Part shown: positions 23,453 to 37,878 of the stretch, one piece after another | How the letters are laid out: each line of letters opens with the position of its first letter | How positions within the stretch are numbered: position 1 is the first letter of the stretch | NCBI GenBank assembly: GCA_003952965.2 | Contig: CM025855.1 | Location: forward strand, 5,459,848 to 5,523,847 | DNA length: 64,000 bases | Direction: 5' to 3' | Origin: Morella rubra | Taxonomy: Eukaryota; Streptophyta; Magnoliopsida; Fagales; Myricaceae | The notes under the pieces: generated by a model | What the model saw: the letters and a program-made list of their open reading frames with translations, nothing else | Told to the model about the DNA's origin: nothing | The model's database searches: none | Made by a program: the position numbers and the translations under genes

Positions 23453-26400
23453 TTAATGAGGCTTCTCCAAGTCCTCAAGACCGGTGTGGCGGAACCAGGC
23501 CTGCTGCTCGAGCACGGAGTCCTGACCAACATCCGCGGCCGAAGAGTGGAACCCACGCTCACCAGAAGTGGTAGTATGCTCAGCAGGGGGACCAAATACC
23601 CCAGTTTGAGGGTGCGGAGCCCAGTAGGTTTCAGACTCGGGTGGTATCACATAGTCTGGTACCACGGTCGGGTGGTGCTCATCCGGGTTCTTGTCATACA
23701 CTGATGTGTGCGCAGCCCTCCTGTGACCAAAAGCAACAGAATCAGCATGTTGAAGCTATTTAAGACACAATCCATTTGATTTCTAAGGGCATGTTCGGTT
23801 GCCCATTTTTTTTAGGGGAAAATACACTTTTCACCCATGAACTACCATATATTTTACACTTTGCACCCTAAACTACCAATTTTGACACATTGCACCCTTT
23901 AACTACCAATTTTTAACACTTTGCACCCTTTATCAAATTTTTAAACTAAAATGACGATAATGCCCTTAGATATTGTTGTCAATTCATTAATTTCTCAAGG
24001 GTATTATTGTCAAATGGAGGGTGCAAAGTGTTTAATATTAGTAGTTGGAGGGTGTAATGTGTCAAAGTGGTAGTTTAGGGTGCAAAATGTATAACATTGG
24101 TAGTTTGAGGGTGCAATGTCTTAAAGATGGTAGTTTGGGGTGCAATGTGTCACTACTCCGGTAGTTTGTGGGTGAAAAGTGTATTTTCCCCTTTTTTTTA
24201 AGATTTGTATTCTTTTTTTATATTTATAATTCAAACATTACAAAATACACGTATTCTAATACAATATTTTATTACTTTTTTTACAAATATCAATTATTTT
24301 TAACAATTTATACACGTATATCAATACAATTTTAACATCACCTAAATATTCACAATTTTATCATAATCTTAAAATTCCTTCCTAACGAACATATAATTTT
24401 TAATTTAACAATAAGCAAATGGTGAGACCAATTTCCGATAATGCCCTTGGTCCCTTTCATTATTACTATTGTGGCGTACAAGATAAAGGCGAACCACCTT
24501 GTACACTGTTACCCGCCCGTCCTCATCGCTGTCCCACTTGATGAATAAAATATGGACTGATGTTTATCTAAAATGAGACCATGACCATCCAACCCTGCAG
24601 TGACCAGAGTAGGTGACACCCATCGCTCACGTGGCGTGGATGGTGTTAGGTGTCACCGGGTGATCTTTTCAAGAAGAATTCAAAATGACCAGCCAGTTTG
24701 TCTATCCAGCCCTCCCCTCACCATCCGAATAGTCACGTGACCCGCATATGATACGATAAGATAACGACTAGGCAACCCACCCAACCACTTACGATTTAGC
24801 GTTTAAATATATTTGGTTCACGCGTTTCGTACGCTTTTGTATTAAAAAGACGACAAAAGAGTGCGATGCGAAAGCAGACGCACCGATTGTGCATGTCGCA
24901 TTGCTGTGACCGTTTGTCGTCACGCATCTCAACCGTGGTTTGTAGTGCCGCAAAAACCAAGACCTAAAGTTATTCTTCTATCTAGTCAGAATGTTTTAAT
25001 GGATTACTACACAATTTCGAGTAGTATGAACCTCTGCTAAGTCCTCCTCCTTATATTTATCTCTTTACAAAGTTTAAATTACACCAACAGAAAATTATAG
25101 ATAATCCTAATTCTCCTCCGAATCACTGTGTCCAACTATTTCTTTTTTTTTTCTTTCAGAATAAAAAGATTATTCATAACACGTATATTGATGCTAAGCA
25201 TGACTTATCCTACTCTCAACTCTCCATCTCTGTGGGTTTTTGGTGAACCTTTCTTATCTAGAGGAGCCCCTTTTTCTTAACTTGCTGGTAAAATATTAAG
25301 TTAAACAGGAGCCCAAGGTCCAGGGCAGAGGGGTTGACTCGACAAGCCCATATAATATATTGGGCACATGTGCCTCATAAGCAAGTATCTCGTGGAGGCC
25401 GAGTCAGATCACACGAGATACAAGGAATTAAGGAATCACTGGAAATACAGCTAGAAGAATAATTGAATTCAATTGTTAAAACCATATAAAAGATCACATG
25501 GGAGAGTTTCAACATCAAAAAAGAGATTTGGGATGTCAACTATTGGACCGCATGATCACGATCACAACCGAAGCTCCAACCATTAATGGATAGGAAATGG
25601 TCGAGGCATGAAACGTGCTACTATTTAAAAAAGTGGTACAATATAAAATGGTACAAGCAAAAAGTTTCCCCTAAAATAAAGGTAAAAACCAGTACTGCCC
25701 CAAATTTGCATACCGGATAAATGTGCAAGGGAAATTAAAAGATATATTTGAGCGAAATAGTGGATGGTGGATGGATCATGTGGTACATGAGTACACTAAT
25801 ATAAATTATGAGAGGTTTTTGAAAACAAGTGGGAATCCTTGCAATGTATGGTAAAAATTCATAGGCAACTCAAGAAAAACAAGAATCAAAGAATTAAAAA
25901 CTGTTTCAAAACTAATAACCCACATCTAACCGTTAGAGAATTTTGACTCTTATAATTCTAAAACTGTAAAAGTCAATATAAAAAGTTATGAGAAACTTGC
26001 GATGAAGAAAATGAAGCAAGCAAAAGGTCAAAGATTCAACGAACTCTGTTTCTATATTAAGGCTTAAACAAGTGACAATGTGAAGCGTATTTCACACCTA
26101 CCAAGTGCCCTCTACAGTTTTCCACACAGAAGTGTGCAAAATATTCGTAGACGACTAAGTTTTTCTCATAATTACTAAAACAGCCTTCATGCCAAGCTGT
26201 CCAGTACGGGGCACCGGTCTATTATGTTTTGTAGTCCTTAAAAACTTACCGATCTTTGTAGGCTTTTGTCCTTATCCACATCCGCCATCAAATAGAAATC
26301 TCCTTCCCAAAAGCCTCGGGGTACGAAAACAAAAGCAATATCCAAGCTTCTTCACGGTGGAGATCAGACGAAGGGGAAGGATGGAAAGCGATAAACGGAA

Positions 26401-27027
26401 GAATCTCCCCCGTGAGTCAGAATATCCGGAAACAGACAATTAACTAGTCCAGAAGACTTCAATAGAAAGAATTCCTGGAAAAGGTTAAGGACACGGTGCC
26501 AAACACTACCAAGAGTTATCGACAACCCAGACACTTTCATTTCATGGATACCGACTGATTTCTAAATCCTAACGGAAGAAACAGATTTGTCTCCGAAAAA
26601 CTCCGAATGAGCGGACCAAAACAAACGAGGCCACCGAGAAATTACTCACGAGACCGAATCGTGCTGGTTTTCAGGAACTAACTACAGATCAGTGATAAAA
26701 GAATCTCTAAAGAAGACACTTTCAAATTCTTGTACCTCAGCGTCTGAGATCACAGTTAGACACACTATAAATGAACAAATATAGCCTATAGACCAGCTTT
26801 CAGATGTCGGTTCTGATGATCCTATAGGAAATACTTCAACCAGCCCCAAATACAAACGCAAAGCCGCACAAGCAGCACAAAGAAGAAAGGAAGAAGCAAA
26901 GAAAACCAAACCTGACAGTGAGAGCAGAGGGGAGAGTGGAATCGCGCGCTTTGGAGGTCCAGATCTGGTTGACGACTCGCTTGCCCAAGTTTAGAGCAAC
27001 CACTCGGCTCTGGGAATTGGCGGCCAT
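23453..27027 (-). CDS. late embryogenesis abundant protein, At5g17165 type
   Basis: Small stress-associated LEA-like protein. Two exons on the minus strand, 27027-26912 and 23720-23453, join at a split Arg codon (GTCAG|GTTTGG donor, GGTCACAG|GAGG acceptor) and give 127 aa. The N-terminus MAANSQSRVVALNLGKRVVN is basic and amphipathic, like an organelle presequence. After the junction come RRAAHTSVYDKNPDEH, then the family core YWAPHPQTGVFGPPAEHT, and the ending DLEKPH. Both halves match my memory of Arabidopsis At5g17165 and of proteins annotated 'late embryogenesis abundant protein At5g17165-like'. The single intron is 3.2 kb and contains nested MITEs and two G-boxes. The upstream ATG four codons earlier (27,039) is in frame but outside the family start. 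The molecular function is unknown. Confidence 0.88.
23788..24392. mobile_element. AT-rich MITE interrupted by another MITE
   Basis: The outer ends are GCATGTTCGGTTG on the left and CTAACGAACAT on the right. The interior right of 24,193, read in reverse complement, closely matches 37,879-38,094. Shared phrases include TTGTGAATATTTAGGT, a GTTAAA(A/G)TTGTATTG block and AATACGTGTAT. The left end is separated from this interior by the inserted element at 23,814-24,192. It lies inside the LEA intron. Confidence 0.6.
23814..24192. mobile_element. MITE with long inverted ends and internal repeats
   Basis: The left end AGGGGAAAATACACTTTTCA is mirrored by TGAAAAGTGTATTTTCCCCT at the right, a 20-bp inverted repeat. 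The interior is made of short repeats of an ACTACCA / TTGCACCC theme in one arm and its complement in the other, so the whole element can fold. It is flanked by runs of seven to eight T, consistent with a 7-8 bp target duplication (hAT-like or Mutator-like), though homopolymers make this ambiguous. Confidence 0.7.
24628..24741. promoter_or_regulatory. G-box/ABRE pair inside the LEA intron
   Basis: CACGTG occurs at 24628-24633 (CTCACGTGGC) and within the 10-bp palindrome GTCACGTGAC at 24732-24741. They lie in a GC-richer island of the LEA intron (about 24,430-24,780). ACGTG-core elements mediate abscisic-acid induction of many LEA genes. An intronic enhancer or alternative promoter is inferred, not shown. 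Confidence 0.35.
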
Positions 27028-27125
27028 ACAAGGATGCAACTAACGAAGCAAAAGTAGTAGAGAGCGCGGAGAGAGAAGAGGGAGAGATGGCTTTCCTTTT
27101 CCTTCAGCTCGCAATGGTTCAAGTA

Positions 27126-27132
27126 TTATATA
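27126..27132 (-). promoter_or_regulatory. TATA box of the LEA gene
   Basis: On the minus strand the sequence reads CTATATAATA about 100 bases upstream of the LEA start codon, within GA/CT-rich promoter DNA. This spacing gives a leader of roughly 70 nt. Confidence 0.55.
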
Positions 27133-28101
27133 GAGGAGGAGAAAAGGAAAAGGGTAAAAAGCTTGTGTGTGTGGATCAATCGTTAACCGCCTAACAGCCT
27201 TCCTTCCTCGGTTCGCACCTACCCCCGTACCACGTAGTAGTACCGTACCGGCCCCTGGTTTCTATAATGGGGTTCCCGTTACGTTTTACGGAATATCTTG
27301 TGCTTTACTTTGAGATTCCGTCTGTCGGGAGAGCATCCACTGCCAATCAACCACGGAAACCTCTGTCGTTTTATGCCTGTTAGACCCGTAATATTTCGTG
27401 CGATTAATTTTGATTGCTCTCAAGTATGAACCAATATGACATGCCTAAAAGATTAAAAATAAATTAATTTATGAACCATCACCTATTTATTGGTTGCATA
27501 TTTCATGCATTCTTTTTTTTTAGGTGCATATATATTTCATGCATTCCATGGATGAAAATAATAGAAAAGGGGTATTTAAAAATTATTGTTCAAGTTTTTA
27601 TTTGATTTTAAAAAACTGCTTAAATTTTTAAAATTGATAAATTATTTTGTCCAGATTTCTATTGGAATTAATAACTTAGGATGCCAAGTGTTAATATATA
27701 GTCATGGATATGGAGATTACTATAATATTTATCCTAAAAGTTATATTACCCCAATATAACCTCATCCTTTGAATTTATATATGAGCTACATTCCTATTAT
27801 TTAATTTATATAATTGATGAAGCTTTTATCTAAAATAGCATCATTAAATTCCAATTGGTGAGTTTTTGATCGATTATGGTCGGGGTTCCATAGTTGTTGG
27901 CACTCATGAATATCAATACCAATTATTTCTTAATATGCAAGTAAAAAAGAGAGAGCGCTGATGGATATGGTTAACTCAAATTCTTTTATTTAATAATATT
28001 TTTTGTCAGTTATAATTATTTATGAAGCAGGGGAGGCTAAAAATATAACAATTCAATTCTTTAACAATATGCAAGTAAATAAGAGAACTACTACTTAATT
28101 T
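27133..28101. other. LEA promoter side and AT-rich intergenic
   Basis: 27,133-27,420 is GC-richer and belongs to the LEA upstream region. 27,420-28,101 is AT-rich with no gene. Confidence 0.5.
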
Positions 28102-28639
28102 GTTCACTACAAAAAAACCGACCTATAGCAGCGGTCAGAAACCGCTGCTATAGGTCAAAAAACCGCTGTTATAACCTATAGCAGCGGTTTTTTAGCGGCG
28201 ATTGAGACCCGTCGGTGTAGGTCTATCGCAGCGGTTCGTGTGACCGCTGGTGAAGACCTTGGGTCTATAGCGGCGGTCACTTAGACCGCCGCTATATACC
28301 CAAGCGCAATTGCGCTGTTTTGGCACTAAATGTCTATAGCGGCGGTCAGGTACCACCTATAGCAGCGGTCGGTGACCGCTGCTATAGTTTTGCAGCTTTT
28401 TTTTTTTTTTTTTTTAGCATTTCCAAATCACCACTAATTTTTTTCCTATATTTTTCTATACATGCTTTTTTAATCGGTAATACAAATTTATTGATCTGAA
28501 TCATAATTCATTGGATGTAAAAATTTAAAGACCAAGGATAATAAAACAAAATATACTTCATTATTATTGATTAATAATATTTTACAACAAACACAAGAAA
28601 CTTTACAAATTAAGAATAGACTGTAATAAAATGTAATTA

Positions 28640-28790
28640 CAAGCTTTAAAAGAATCTCTATTGGACATGTTCTTAAAACCTTGTTTTCTCAATCTCGCTA
28701 GCTTCGCGCTTCTTATGATCCTTGGTTTCATTGATCTTGCTCTGCAGTACCAACTTGTGCAGCTTCTCTTCATGACTTTCCATCTCACAG
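28640..28790 (-). other. charged 40-codon reading frame next to the CDC48 fragment
   Basis: Just beyond the CDC48 break, a minus-strand frame runs about 40 codons after a stop and is very rich in Glu and Lys, including [16 protein letters not shown] and [15 protein letters not shown] before a stop. It is not part of CDC48's N domain. It could be a second captured fragment encoding a coiled coil, or chance. The source gene is not recognised. Confidence 0.3.
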
Positions 28791-28805
28791 TGTTGCTTCA
28801 CTCAT

Positions 28806-30060
<1,255 letters not shown>

Positions 30061-31564
30061 TTACCTGCAAAATCAATGAAACCCAACTGAAATCAAAAGA
30101 GATATGTCAAAAAAAAAAACCTTAAACAGGGAAATTGCGAAAAGAACAAGATAATGCCAAAGAGAGGGGGAGAGAGAGAGAGAGAGCCGGAGGGTGGCCT
30201 GGTGGGTGGTGAGTGACGGCAAGGAGAGGGAGCTCGGGGGACCAGGGGTGAGGGCTGTGCCGGGGGGGGGGGTTTGAATTTCGCGTTTTAGGGCGCGCGG
30301 GGAGGGGGAATTTTGGCTTTTTAGGGCGCGGGGGAGCTTTTAAGAAAGGGGAAGGGGGAGGTGGGGGGGAACGGCAGCGTTTTAGGTAATTAATAACTTT
30401 TAGGTAATTAGTCTTATATTACAATTACCATAATAACTATGAACAGATATTAAGTTATGTACTTTAATTGCATAAGCTAATTAATCTCACAATATATTTT
30501 TGTTTGAAATTAAATAATATGTCATAATTAAATCATGCATGTTCCAAAAAAAAAAACCCACAAGCCGGGCTAAAATAACTAAAATCCCATCCCTAATGGG
30601 GTTTTACCTTTAAATAGACTGCCAAAAAATGGCCCAAATCGGGTTCAGAAATAATTCGTAAACGGTAAAGGAAAGAAAATCATAACTAAAAATAGGTTTT
30701 TGAGAGGGAAAACAGCGGATTTAGGGCTCAAAACGAGGCGCACCAAAGCATGGCTTGGTGACCATGACGTGCGCGCGAAAAGAGCTTTTCGAATTGGGGT
30801 CATGAGCACGAATCGGATACTTGTAGCCAAAGTTATAACCAAAAAATCGACACGTGCACGAAAACTACCCCAATTAGGTTAGATTACAATTTCTTGCCAT
30901 CCTTGCACTGATCTACCCTTCAAGGTAATTCAGCGCCATCAATGTGTAATCTGACAGCTCAGCGTCGTCCGACTCGGCTCCCCCTGCATCTGCATTTAAA
31001 CAGGTCTACCTATTTTATTAAGTAGGTCTCCTAATTTTTTTTTTAAAACATGACAAAATAAAATTATGTATTAAAAGGAATAAAATAGTCTATAAAAATA
31101 ATTATTAACATTATAAATAACATATAATTTTGGATTTTTTAAATTTTTTTCCAACTATACCTATAGCAGCGGTTTTTTTCAAAACCGTACTAAAGGTACA
31201 AGATACAGGGGCGGTCAGTATGACCGCCCTGTAGGTATACAATCTCTAGCGGCGGTCTCTGACCGCCGCTATAGATTGGCATTATAGCCGCGGTTTTGAC
31301 AAAACCGCCGCGCTACATGAGGTATATAGCGGCGGTCAGGGACCGCTTCTGACCGCCGCTACAGTGACCGCCGCTATAGACGCCTATAGCAGCGGTACAG
31401 ACCGCCGCTACAGACCGCGGCTATAGGAATCTATAGACCGCCGCTATAAAGACCGCCGCTATATGGGTGTTTTTTTGTTGCGTTTAAAGTAAAACGTCGG
31501 GATAGGAGGTCTATAGCGGCGTTTTTAGAGACCGCCACTATAGACCTATTTTTTTGTAGTGGTT

Positions 31565-31894
31565 GTTGATGGATAAGCTCAACTCAAATTTGTTTATTCA
31601 AGAATTTTTTTTTCTTTATTGCTATTTTTTAGATAACGAGAATGAATCAGTTGCACTTGCACATGTATTAAACTTGAATATACCTAATCTAATTAAGTCG
31701 CACGTATAAACTTAAGATTATAATAAATATTATGGAGCTAGCACGGCGGCTGAACACTACAACAAACACCATGGAACTAGTACAACGACTCACAATTCAT
31801 AGTTCTCCACTTTAATTCCTAGTTTAATCCCAGCGCAGGAGACTCCAACATGGATTGTAAGCCTAAACTATACAGTGGTCAGGAATATCTCCTC
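31565..31894. other. intergenic, nothing recognised
   Basis: AT-rich DNA between the CACTA element and the next MITE. No gene was seen. Confidence 0.4.
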
Positions 31895-32482
31895 AGAGCA
31901 TTCTTAGCGGTTTCTTCAAATTTAGCTCTCTACTTTAACCGAAAAGTATATTTCTCTATTTTAACTATCAACTTTTTAAAAACACTCCTAGCAGCTTCTC
32001 TATTTTAACTATTTATTTTTTACTATTATATTTAAATATTATTTTTTAAAGATTTTTTTATTCTTTCTCTAACATTTATATTTTTAAATATTTGTTTTTA
32101 AGGGTATGGAGGAAGAAAAGAAAAAGAAAAAGAAAAAGATAAAATAAAAGAGAGGGAGAACATGAGATCTGGAGGAAGAAAAGAAAAAAGAAAAAAAAAA
32201 AAAAAGAAAAAAAGAAAAGAAAAGGGAAGAAAGCATGAGAGAAGAAAAGAAAAAAAAGAAAAAAAAGGGAGAATGTGAGAGAAGAAAAGAAAAAAAAGAA
32301 AAAGATAGATATTAATATTTTAAGATAGTGAAGTGAATAATAATTTTCTAAAAATAGAGAACCACTGTTCATATATTAAAATTTATTATAATAGATAAAC
32401 TGCTACATAATATTTTTTTATTAAATTAATTCTCTATTCTAATTAAAATGTTAGAATAGAGAACCTGTTATGAATATTCTCA
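31895..32482. mobile_element. AT-rich MITE-like element with purine tract
   Basis: The left end GAGCATTCTTAGCGGTTTC is loosely mirrored by the right end, whose reverse complement reads GAGAATATTCATAACAGGTT. Both are followed by CTCTAYTTT-type sequence. The GAGCAT...AGC...TTCTCTATTTT form is common in plant MITEs. A purine-only tract of imperfect GA/AAAAG repeats fills about 32,105-32,300 and creates a false Phe-rich frame on the other strand. No clear target duplication was found. Confidence 0.4.
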
Positions 32483-35400
32483 ATCATTGAGACAACCCTG
32501 GTAGGTTTACGTCGCATTTTTACGAAGTAGGGGAGGCACAACCGGATGTTTATTCGACAAATCGAAGATGTAATTAAAGTATTAAGTTTCCAATTAGTTT
32601 AGGATAATTGGAGTAACGGGTTGACACGTGGAAAGTCAATAACGGCGTTACTTTTGCTATTTACGCGTTCGGGACACGAATGGAATGTATACCATGACCA
32701 ATTACTCTGCAAAATGATGGGAGACAGACGAAATAACCATTATGTCCCTTGACGTATGATTTCACGTGCCATGGCCCATACACATTGGCCTGGCTTTTCT
32801 TAATTAATTCAGAAGTTTTAAAATATAATTAATGAAAATTAGAAATTTGGCACTTACCATTGGCTGGTCTATAACCTAATAAGCTTGGCCTTTTAGATGG
32901 ATAAAAAAAATAAACATCTTTTCATAAATTCTAAGATTATTTTACAAATTTTAAAACATTTTTCACGGACCCATCCAAACAAAGGCGAAGATTTTTTTGG
33001 GTATCAGAAAAGTTTCTCGCCTTCAGTAGGTATTCCTGGTGGGGGGAAATTGGATCCATATGATAAATATAGGTCAGTACCAGCGCTTAAAAAGATTAAA
33101 AATATACAATAAACAAAATATGGAAAAAAAGAGCAGCAAATAGGTAGGTGTTGAAAGTGAAAACCTCGTAATCAAAGGCCTTCAGTACGAACTCTGAGTC
33201 TGTTTAGATTTTTCGCTGACATTCTGATTTTTTTTTTTGTTTTATACTGACGGTATTATTTTTGAATATTAATAAATTATCTTTACAACCCCCCCACCCA
33301 AAAAAAAAAAACCTCATCCCGTCGGGCCGGCCTAATTGGTCGTTTAAAGCCTTAAATGGTTTGTCGCTTCAGCTAACTACAAATGGGCATTACCCATTTA
33401 GGTAGCCTGTATACTATACGAGACAATACGTGATTTGTTGGAACCGCGCGCACAGTGCATCCGTTGGCGCTTCTTATCCAGTGGTTAGCGTCTTCTTCAA
33501 CCTTTAAAAATAGCTAGATTGCCGTACTTGTGCCCAGAATTAATTAATTAAGAACACAACTAAGATGGACTAGGTAACTCCAGACTAGTCTATTGAAAGA
33601 ATATGATATCCTTTGGATCGATCCTCTTTGACTTCGGATATATATTGATGATATCGAAATTGAATCAATCCAGTCCAAGTCAATTTGAGCTGGACAAATA
33701 TGATCATACGAAAAGCCTAACGATGATGATAGACCCATATCGCACCAAGTTCAAAAGAAAGGAAATCCACTACACGTATCGTAAACAGTTATAAGCCAAA
33801 CTTTTAACGTGTAGCATTCTCATGATCTCGATGTTCCCCACAACAAAAGCTTAAATTGCCCACTATGGAGACGTGTAGAAAGAACACACCTCGTGACACG
33901 ATGCAACGAGGGATCAAAGTCCCTTGGAAGAGGGAAATGCAAGAACTTAGAAAAAAGACTATAAAAACAAAATATCATGAAAAATAAAGGTAAGTAATTC
34001 TGGAGAAATTGAATAGAGAGATTAATATACTAAAGCACTGATTTTAGCATCAGATGTGCCTTATCCTGGTGTTCGGGATCATTTTTGTTATTTTACAAAA
34101 AGAATTACGTGAAGATTGATACCCATTTACTTTGAGGTGTTTCCTATAAATCAATTGATTTGTCATATATCATCCACCAATCGTCTGTATTCACATACAT
34201 TTTTTGGAAAAAATACTTGGACAAGACTGTATTATTTATGTATGAAAAACGACCTTGTAGAGTTTTTCCAATCGAGAGCCACGTTTAAGTCGGGCGCCGG
34301 GCAAATCCGACTGAATTAATATAGAAAGAAATGTGGCTGATCACTAGCTTTGACATGCTAAACTTTTAAGAGCACTAATTCTTTGAATCATGCAACAGTG
34401 CTGATCTAGCTAGCTCCCCACTACATGGGAAAAAAAGGAAATTTCAATTACTTAAGCAGGCCTCCAAGGGCAAAAGTGGGGGTCAAGTTTGAATCTTTCA
34501 ATATTATTGTACTTCGTACAAGGAAGCCAAAACATCAACATGATGCATGATTAAGTCGGTTTTGACCAAACTCGAAATAATTATGATCCGAAAACCCGTA
34601 ATGACGTACGTGGCCGGTATATATAGGTTATTATAAATGGCCGCCATTGTATCGTTTGGCGGTGCCCCTTTTTGTAGGTTTCTGATGAGCCATGACCAAT
34701 ATGCATGGGTCAAGCTGGTTCACGCAATTAGAAATAGCCTCTTGTTACATCAGTTGACATTTTAGCTAGCTACCACCTAATTAAAGGAGCTTAGAAAAAT
34801 AAAAACCTTATAAAAAACTGCCACCTAAACGATTTTTCGTTTCCTTATTATGTCATTCAGAGGTGTCCTACCTAAATACACAACTTGTGTCATACTTAAT
34901 TTAAGGTGGTTCGGCTGCATTAGCTAGCCCTGATGAGTAAGCTCTTTTTCAAGGTCAAGCCTAGCTACTTAAACGCGATTGAAAAAGTCTCCGATAGTGG
35001 CAATCGACCTGAATGAATCTCGCTTGGCCTCTTCCTTCAAACTCCATGACGTTTGAAACTCACAGGATAAAGCTGCGGCATATGAGGATGATAGCCTCTC
35101 GTGTCCCATCAGCATCCAAGCATACCATTCACATCAATAATCGAAAGAATATCGCAGTTCAAACCTACTAATTTCAGTATCTATCATATTATAAGACTCC
35201 ACTCCACACAAAAAGATTTCAACATCCTTATCTCACAGGCAGTCGCTACGTTCTGTCTATAGTTGTGCGCCTCTCATTGCTGAAGACTATATTCTTTCAA
35301 GGCATCTAAACTTTACCAAGATATAATTGAAGATAAAGAGGAGAAAACCCTATTAATTTATTCATTGCCGGATTCCACGACAGCCAATAGTTTTCGGCTG

Positions 35401-37365
35401 GCCTTAGCTAGTGCTCATATGAGACCTCTCCGATAGGCCAGACGGCTTTCATGAGGATCAGTCTGTACGCACGTCCAATAAAAGCCCCACGCTTTCTCCA
35501 CTCCACCAGGACTCTGTCAGTACCATGCATGGTACAAATATTATTTCTAGTCGTCTTTGTTTACGTTAGAGAACAGCAACCAATCCGATCGATCGATTTG
35601 AGTACTCTAGGTTGCTATCTATTCGGGTTGTTTGGAAACTAGGGGCTCAGTAGTACTCGAACATCGCATTAGCCAAGCAATGAATTAAGTTGTTTAATTC
35701 TAATTTTGACATTACATTTTCCCTCACATTTAAACTTGGGCGAGGGGCATGCATGGCGGAGTTCTTATTCCATATATATATATTAGGCTCTATTTTGGAC
35801 CTCCTCGTGATGTCAGAAGTCGACAGTCGTTATATATTTTCATTATATTGAATAATAATATCAAACACAAAGCTTTTTTGAATTACCAAGCCAAAGAAGC
35901 ATGAACCGTGATTATTGTGAAAAATCATTAATTTGATCTTAATTAGTTTATTTCAATGATGTTACAATTACCTTTGGTTTTAGCTCAGCTGGTTTTCGGG
36001 TTTCCAATTTAGAATTAAGTTAAAATGTCAACATTTAATTATAATGATAAATATTTTTCGAAATTGGAGAATTTCTTAGTAAATAAAAGCCAAATTTAAT
36101 TTTAATTAGTGATAAACTTTCGTAAGTGACTTCGATGCTACTAAATATATATATACACCCATTTTGAACCCCTCAAGAAAATGTGTCTTAGTGAGGTTTC
36201 CAAGTTTCTCTAGGTGGCAATCTGATGCTGGCCGGCCGGGCCATTCTTCTTGGGGAGGCATATCCACCGACCTGTTGCATGCAATATGCCTAATTAATTA
36301 GTCGTTCAAGCAACAAGATCAGAAGAAAACAAAAACAGAACCAAAGGTTGAACGCCCTTCTGGATTACCGAACTGGGCAAGCAAAGTCATGGACATAAGA
36401 ATCAGTACCCCGCCAAGAAAAAGCAGAAGAAAGGAAAAATATATACATTAAAAAATGGAGCATGCGATCTTTTCTTTTATTTATTTTTTTCCCTAATGTT
36501 TCTTCCTTTATCAACTTTTATTAATTATTGTCACATTCACGAATCATGATCTTCATTATATATACTGATTGTAGCACAGTGGTCACTATTATTTATTAAA
36601 TTATTGGCATTATATGATACTATAACTGGAACCTCAACAAAATAACATGGAGGCCATATTAATCATGATGGTCTTTGTTCCTAATTTGACAAAAAGGCAA
36701 AGGAAAATTGGGTACTCATGATTATCGGATATCATGATCTTTTATAATTTTTTGTCTGAATTGTATGGTACAATTTAGAGAGATAGATATAACAGGTAGA
36801 CTCTATTGTAAGGTTTGTGCTGCACGAAACTTTACATGAACAACATTAAATGGTGTAACATTCATATTTTGTGTTTGTGTCTCTCCGAATTACATGAGAT
36901 AGAAAATTGTAGAAGATCATCATCCTATAATTACCGAATATCAAGTCAAGTGATCACTTGTTTGAAAGGTGTTGATGGACAATACGAGTATATTATATGT
37001 ATATGTGTGTGTGTGGGTGGTATCGTACACGTCTTGTTCAAGAAAATAAATTCCATTTCAAGTGTAAGGTAAGGTATCCAACACACAAAAGTTTCGTTTA
37101 TTTTTTTCGATCCTTTTCGAATTAGGTCATGCTGTGACTCTTTTTTCATAATTGAATCTTAACTAACTATATATAAACAACTGCTTGACATTTCAACGGT
37201 TTTGAGCGGTTGATTTAATTCTACATTTTTCGTAAATGATTTCAGCATTGAAATTGAAATTGATGTTTCAGTTTCAGTATAACTTTGAGGGAAAGACAAA
37301 AAAAAGAGAAGGGCGTATGTGGAAGAAGATAATATATAATATGATAGTTGACATGATAGTTGACA

Positions 37366-37366
<1 letters not shown>
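32483..37366. other. long intergenic stretch without a recognised gene
   Basis: No frame here exceeds about 85 codons and none has a domain. 32,600-32,780 is a GC-richer patch with TGACACGTGG and TTTCACGTGCC G-box cores. 33,290-33,500 is another GC-richer patch. The rest is AT-rich, unremarkable sequence. Confidence 0.45.

Positions 37367-37414
<48 letters not shown>
37367..37414. repeat. (TA)n microsatellite
   Basis: A perfect TA run of about 48 bases. It produces the Tyr-Ile repeat in a spurious minus-strand frame at 37,159-37,530. Confidence 0.95.
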
Positions 37415-37417
<3 letters not shown>

Positions 37418-37878
37418 CTTGAGTCTTTCTGGTTCCTTGTTGTAAATTTGTCAGTCTTATCTACAAAAACATTTGGAATTGACCCGTGCTTTGTTCTACT
37501 TTGAAAAAGTAATTTGTATTTCCTTAACATGATGCTAATATTTCCATGCGAGATGTTTTGTTTTTAGATCGATCCCATAATCCTTCTGATCACTGATATC
37601 TGTTTTTTCAGTTTGGGCTGAGCCGAGTCTAGCTCAGGCCCAAATCTCAAGGTTAAGGTGGCCTGTACTAGGATCGCGACAATAATAGGTCCAGTTCATA
37701 TGAATCGGATCGGATCGAGTTGATGGAGATTTGCCCAAAAAAAAAAAAACACCAAAAACCCAAGGCTCTTAAAGTTCTGAGCATCTTAATCTTGAATCTA
37801 AACCAATAAAGTCCAGTCAAAATCAAAGAAAGCATGGCTAGTTTGCTTTCATCCTCGACAAAGCCTATGATCTAGGTG

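Noticed and set aside
32076..32372. 98-aa Phe-rich frame on the minus strand
   Set aside because: Translation of a purine tract in a MITE-like element.
37159..37530. 123-aa frame with a Tyr-Ile repeat
   Set aside because: Created by the TA microsatellite.
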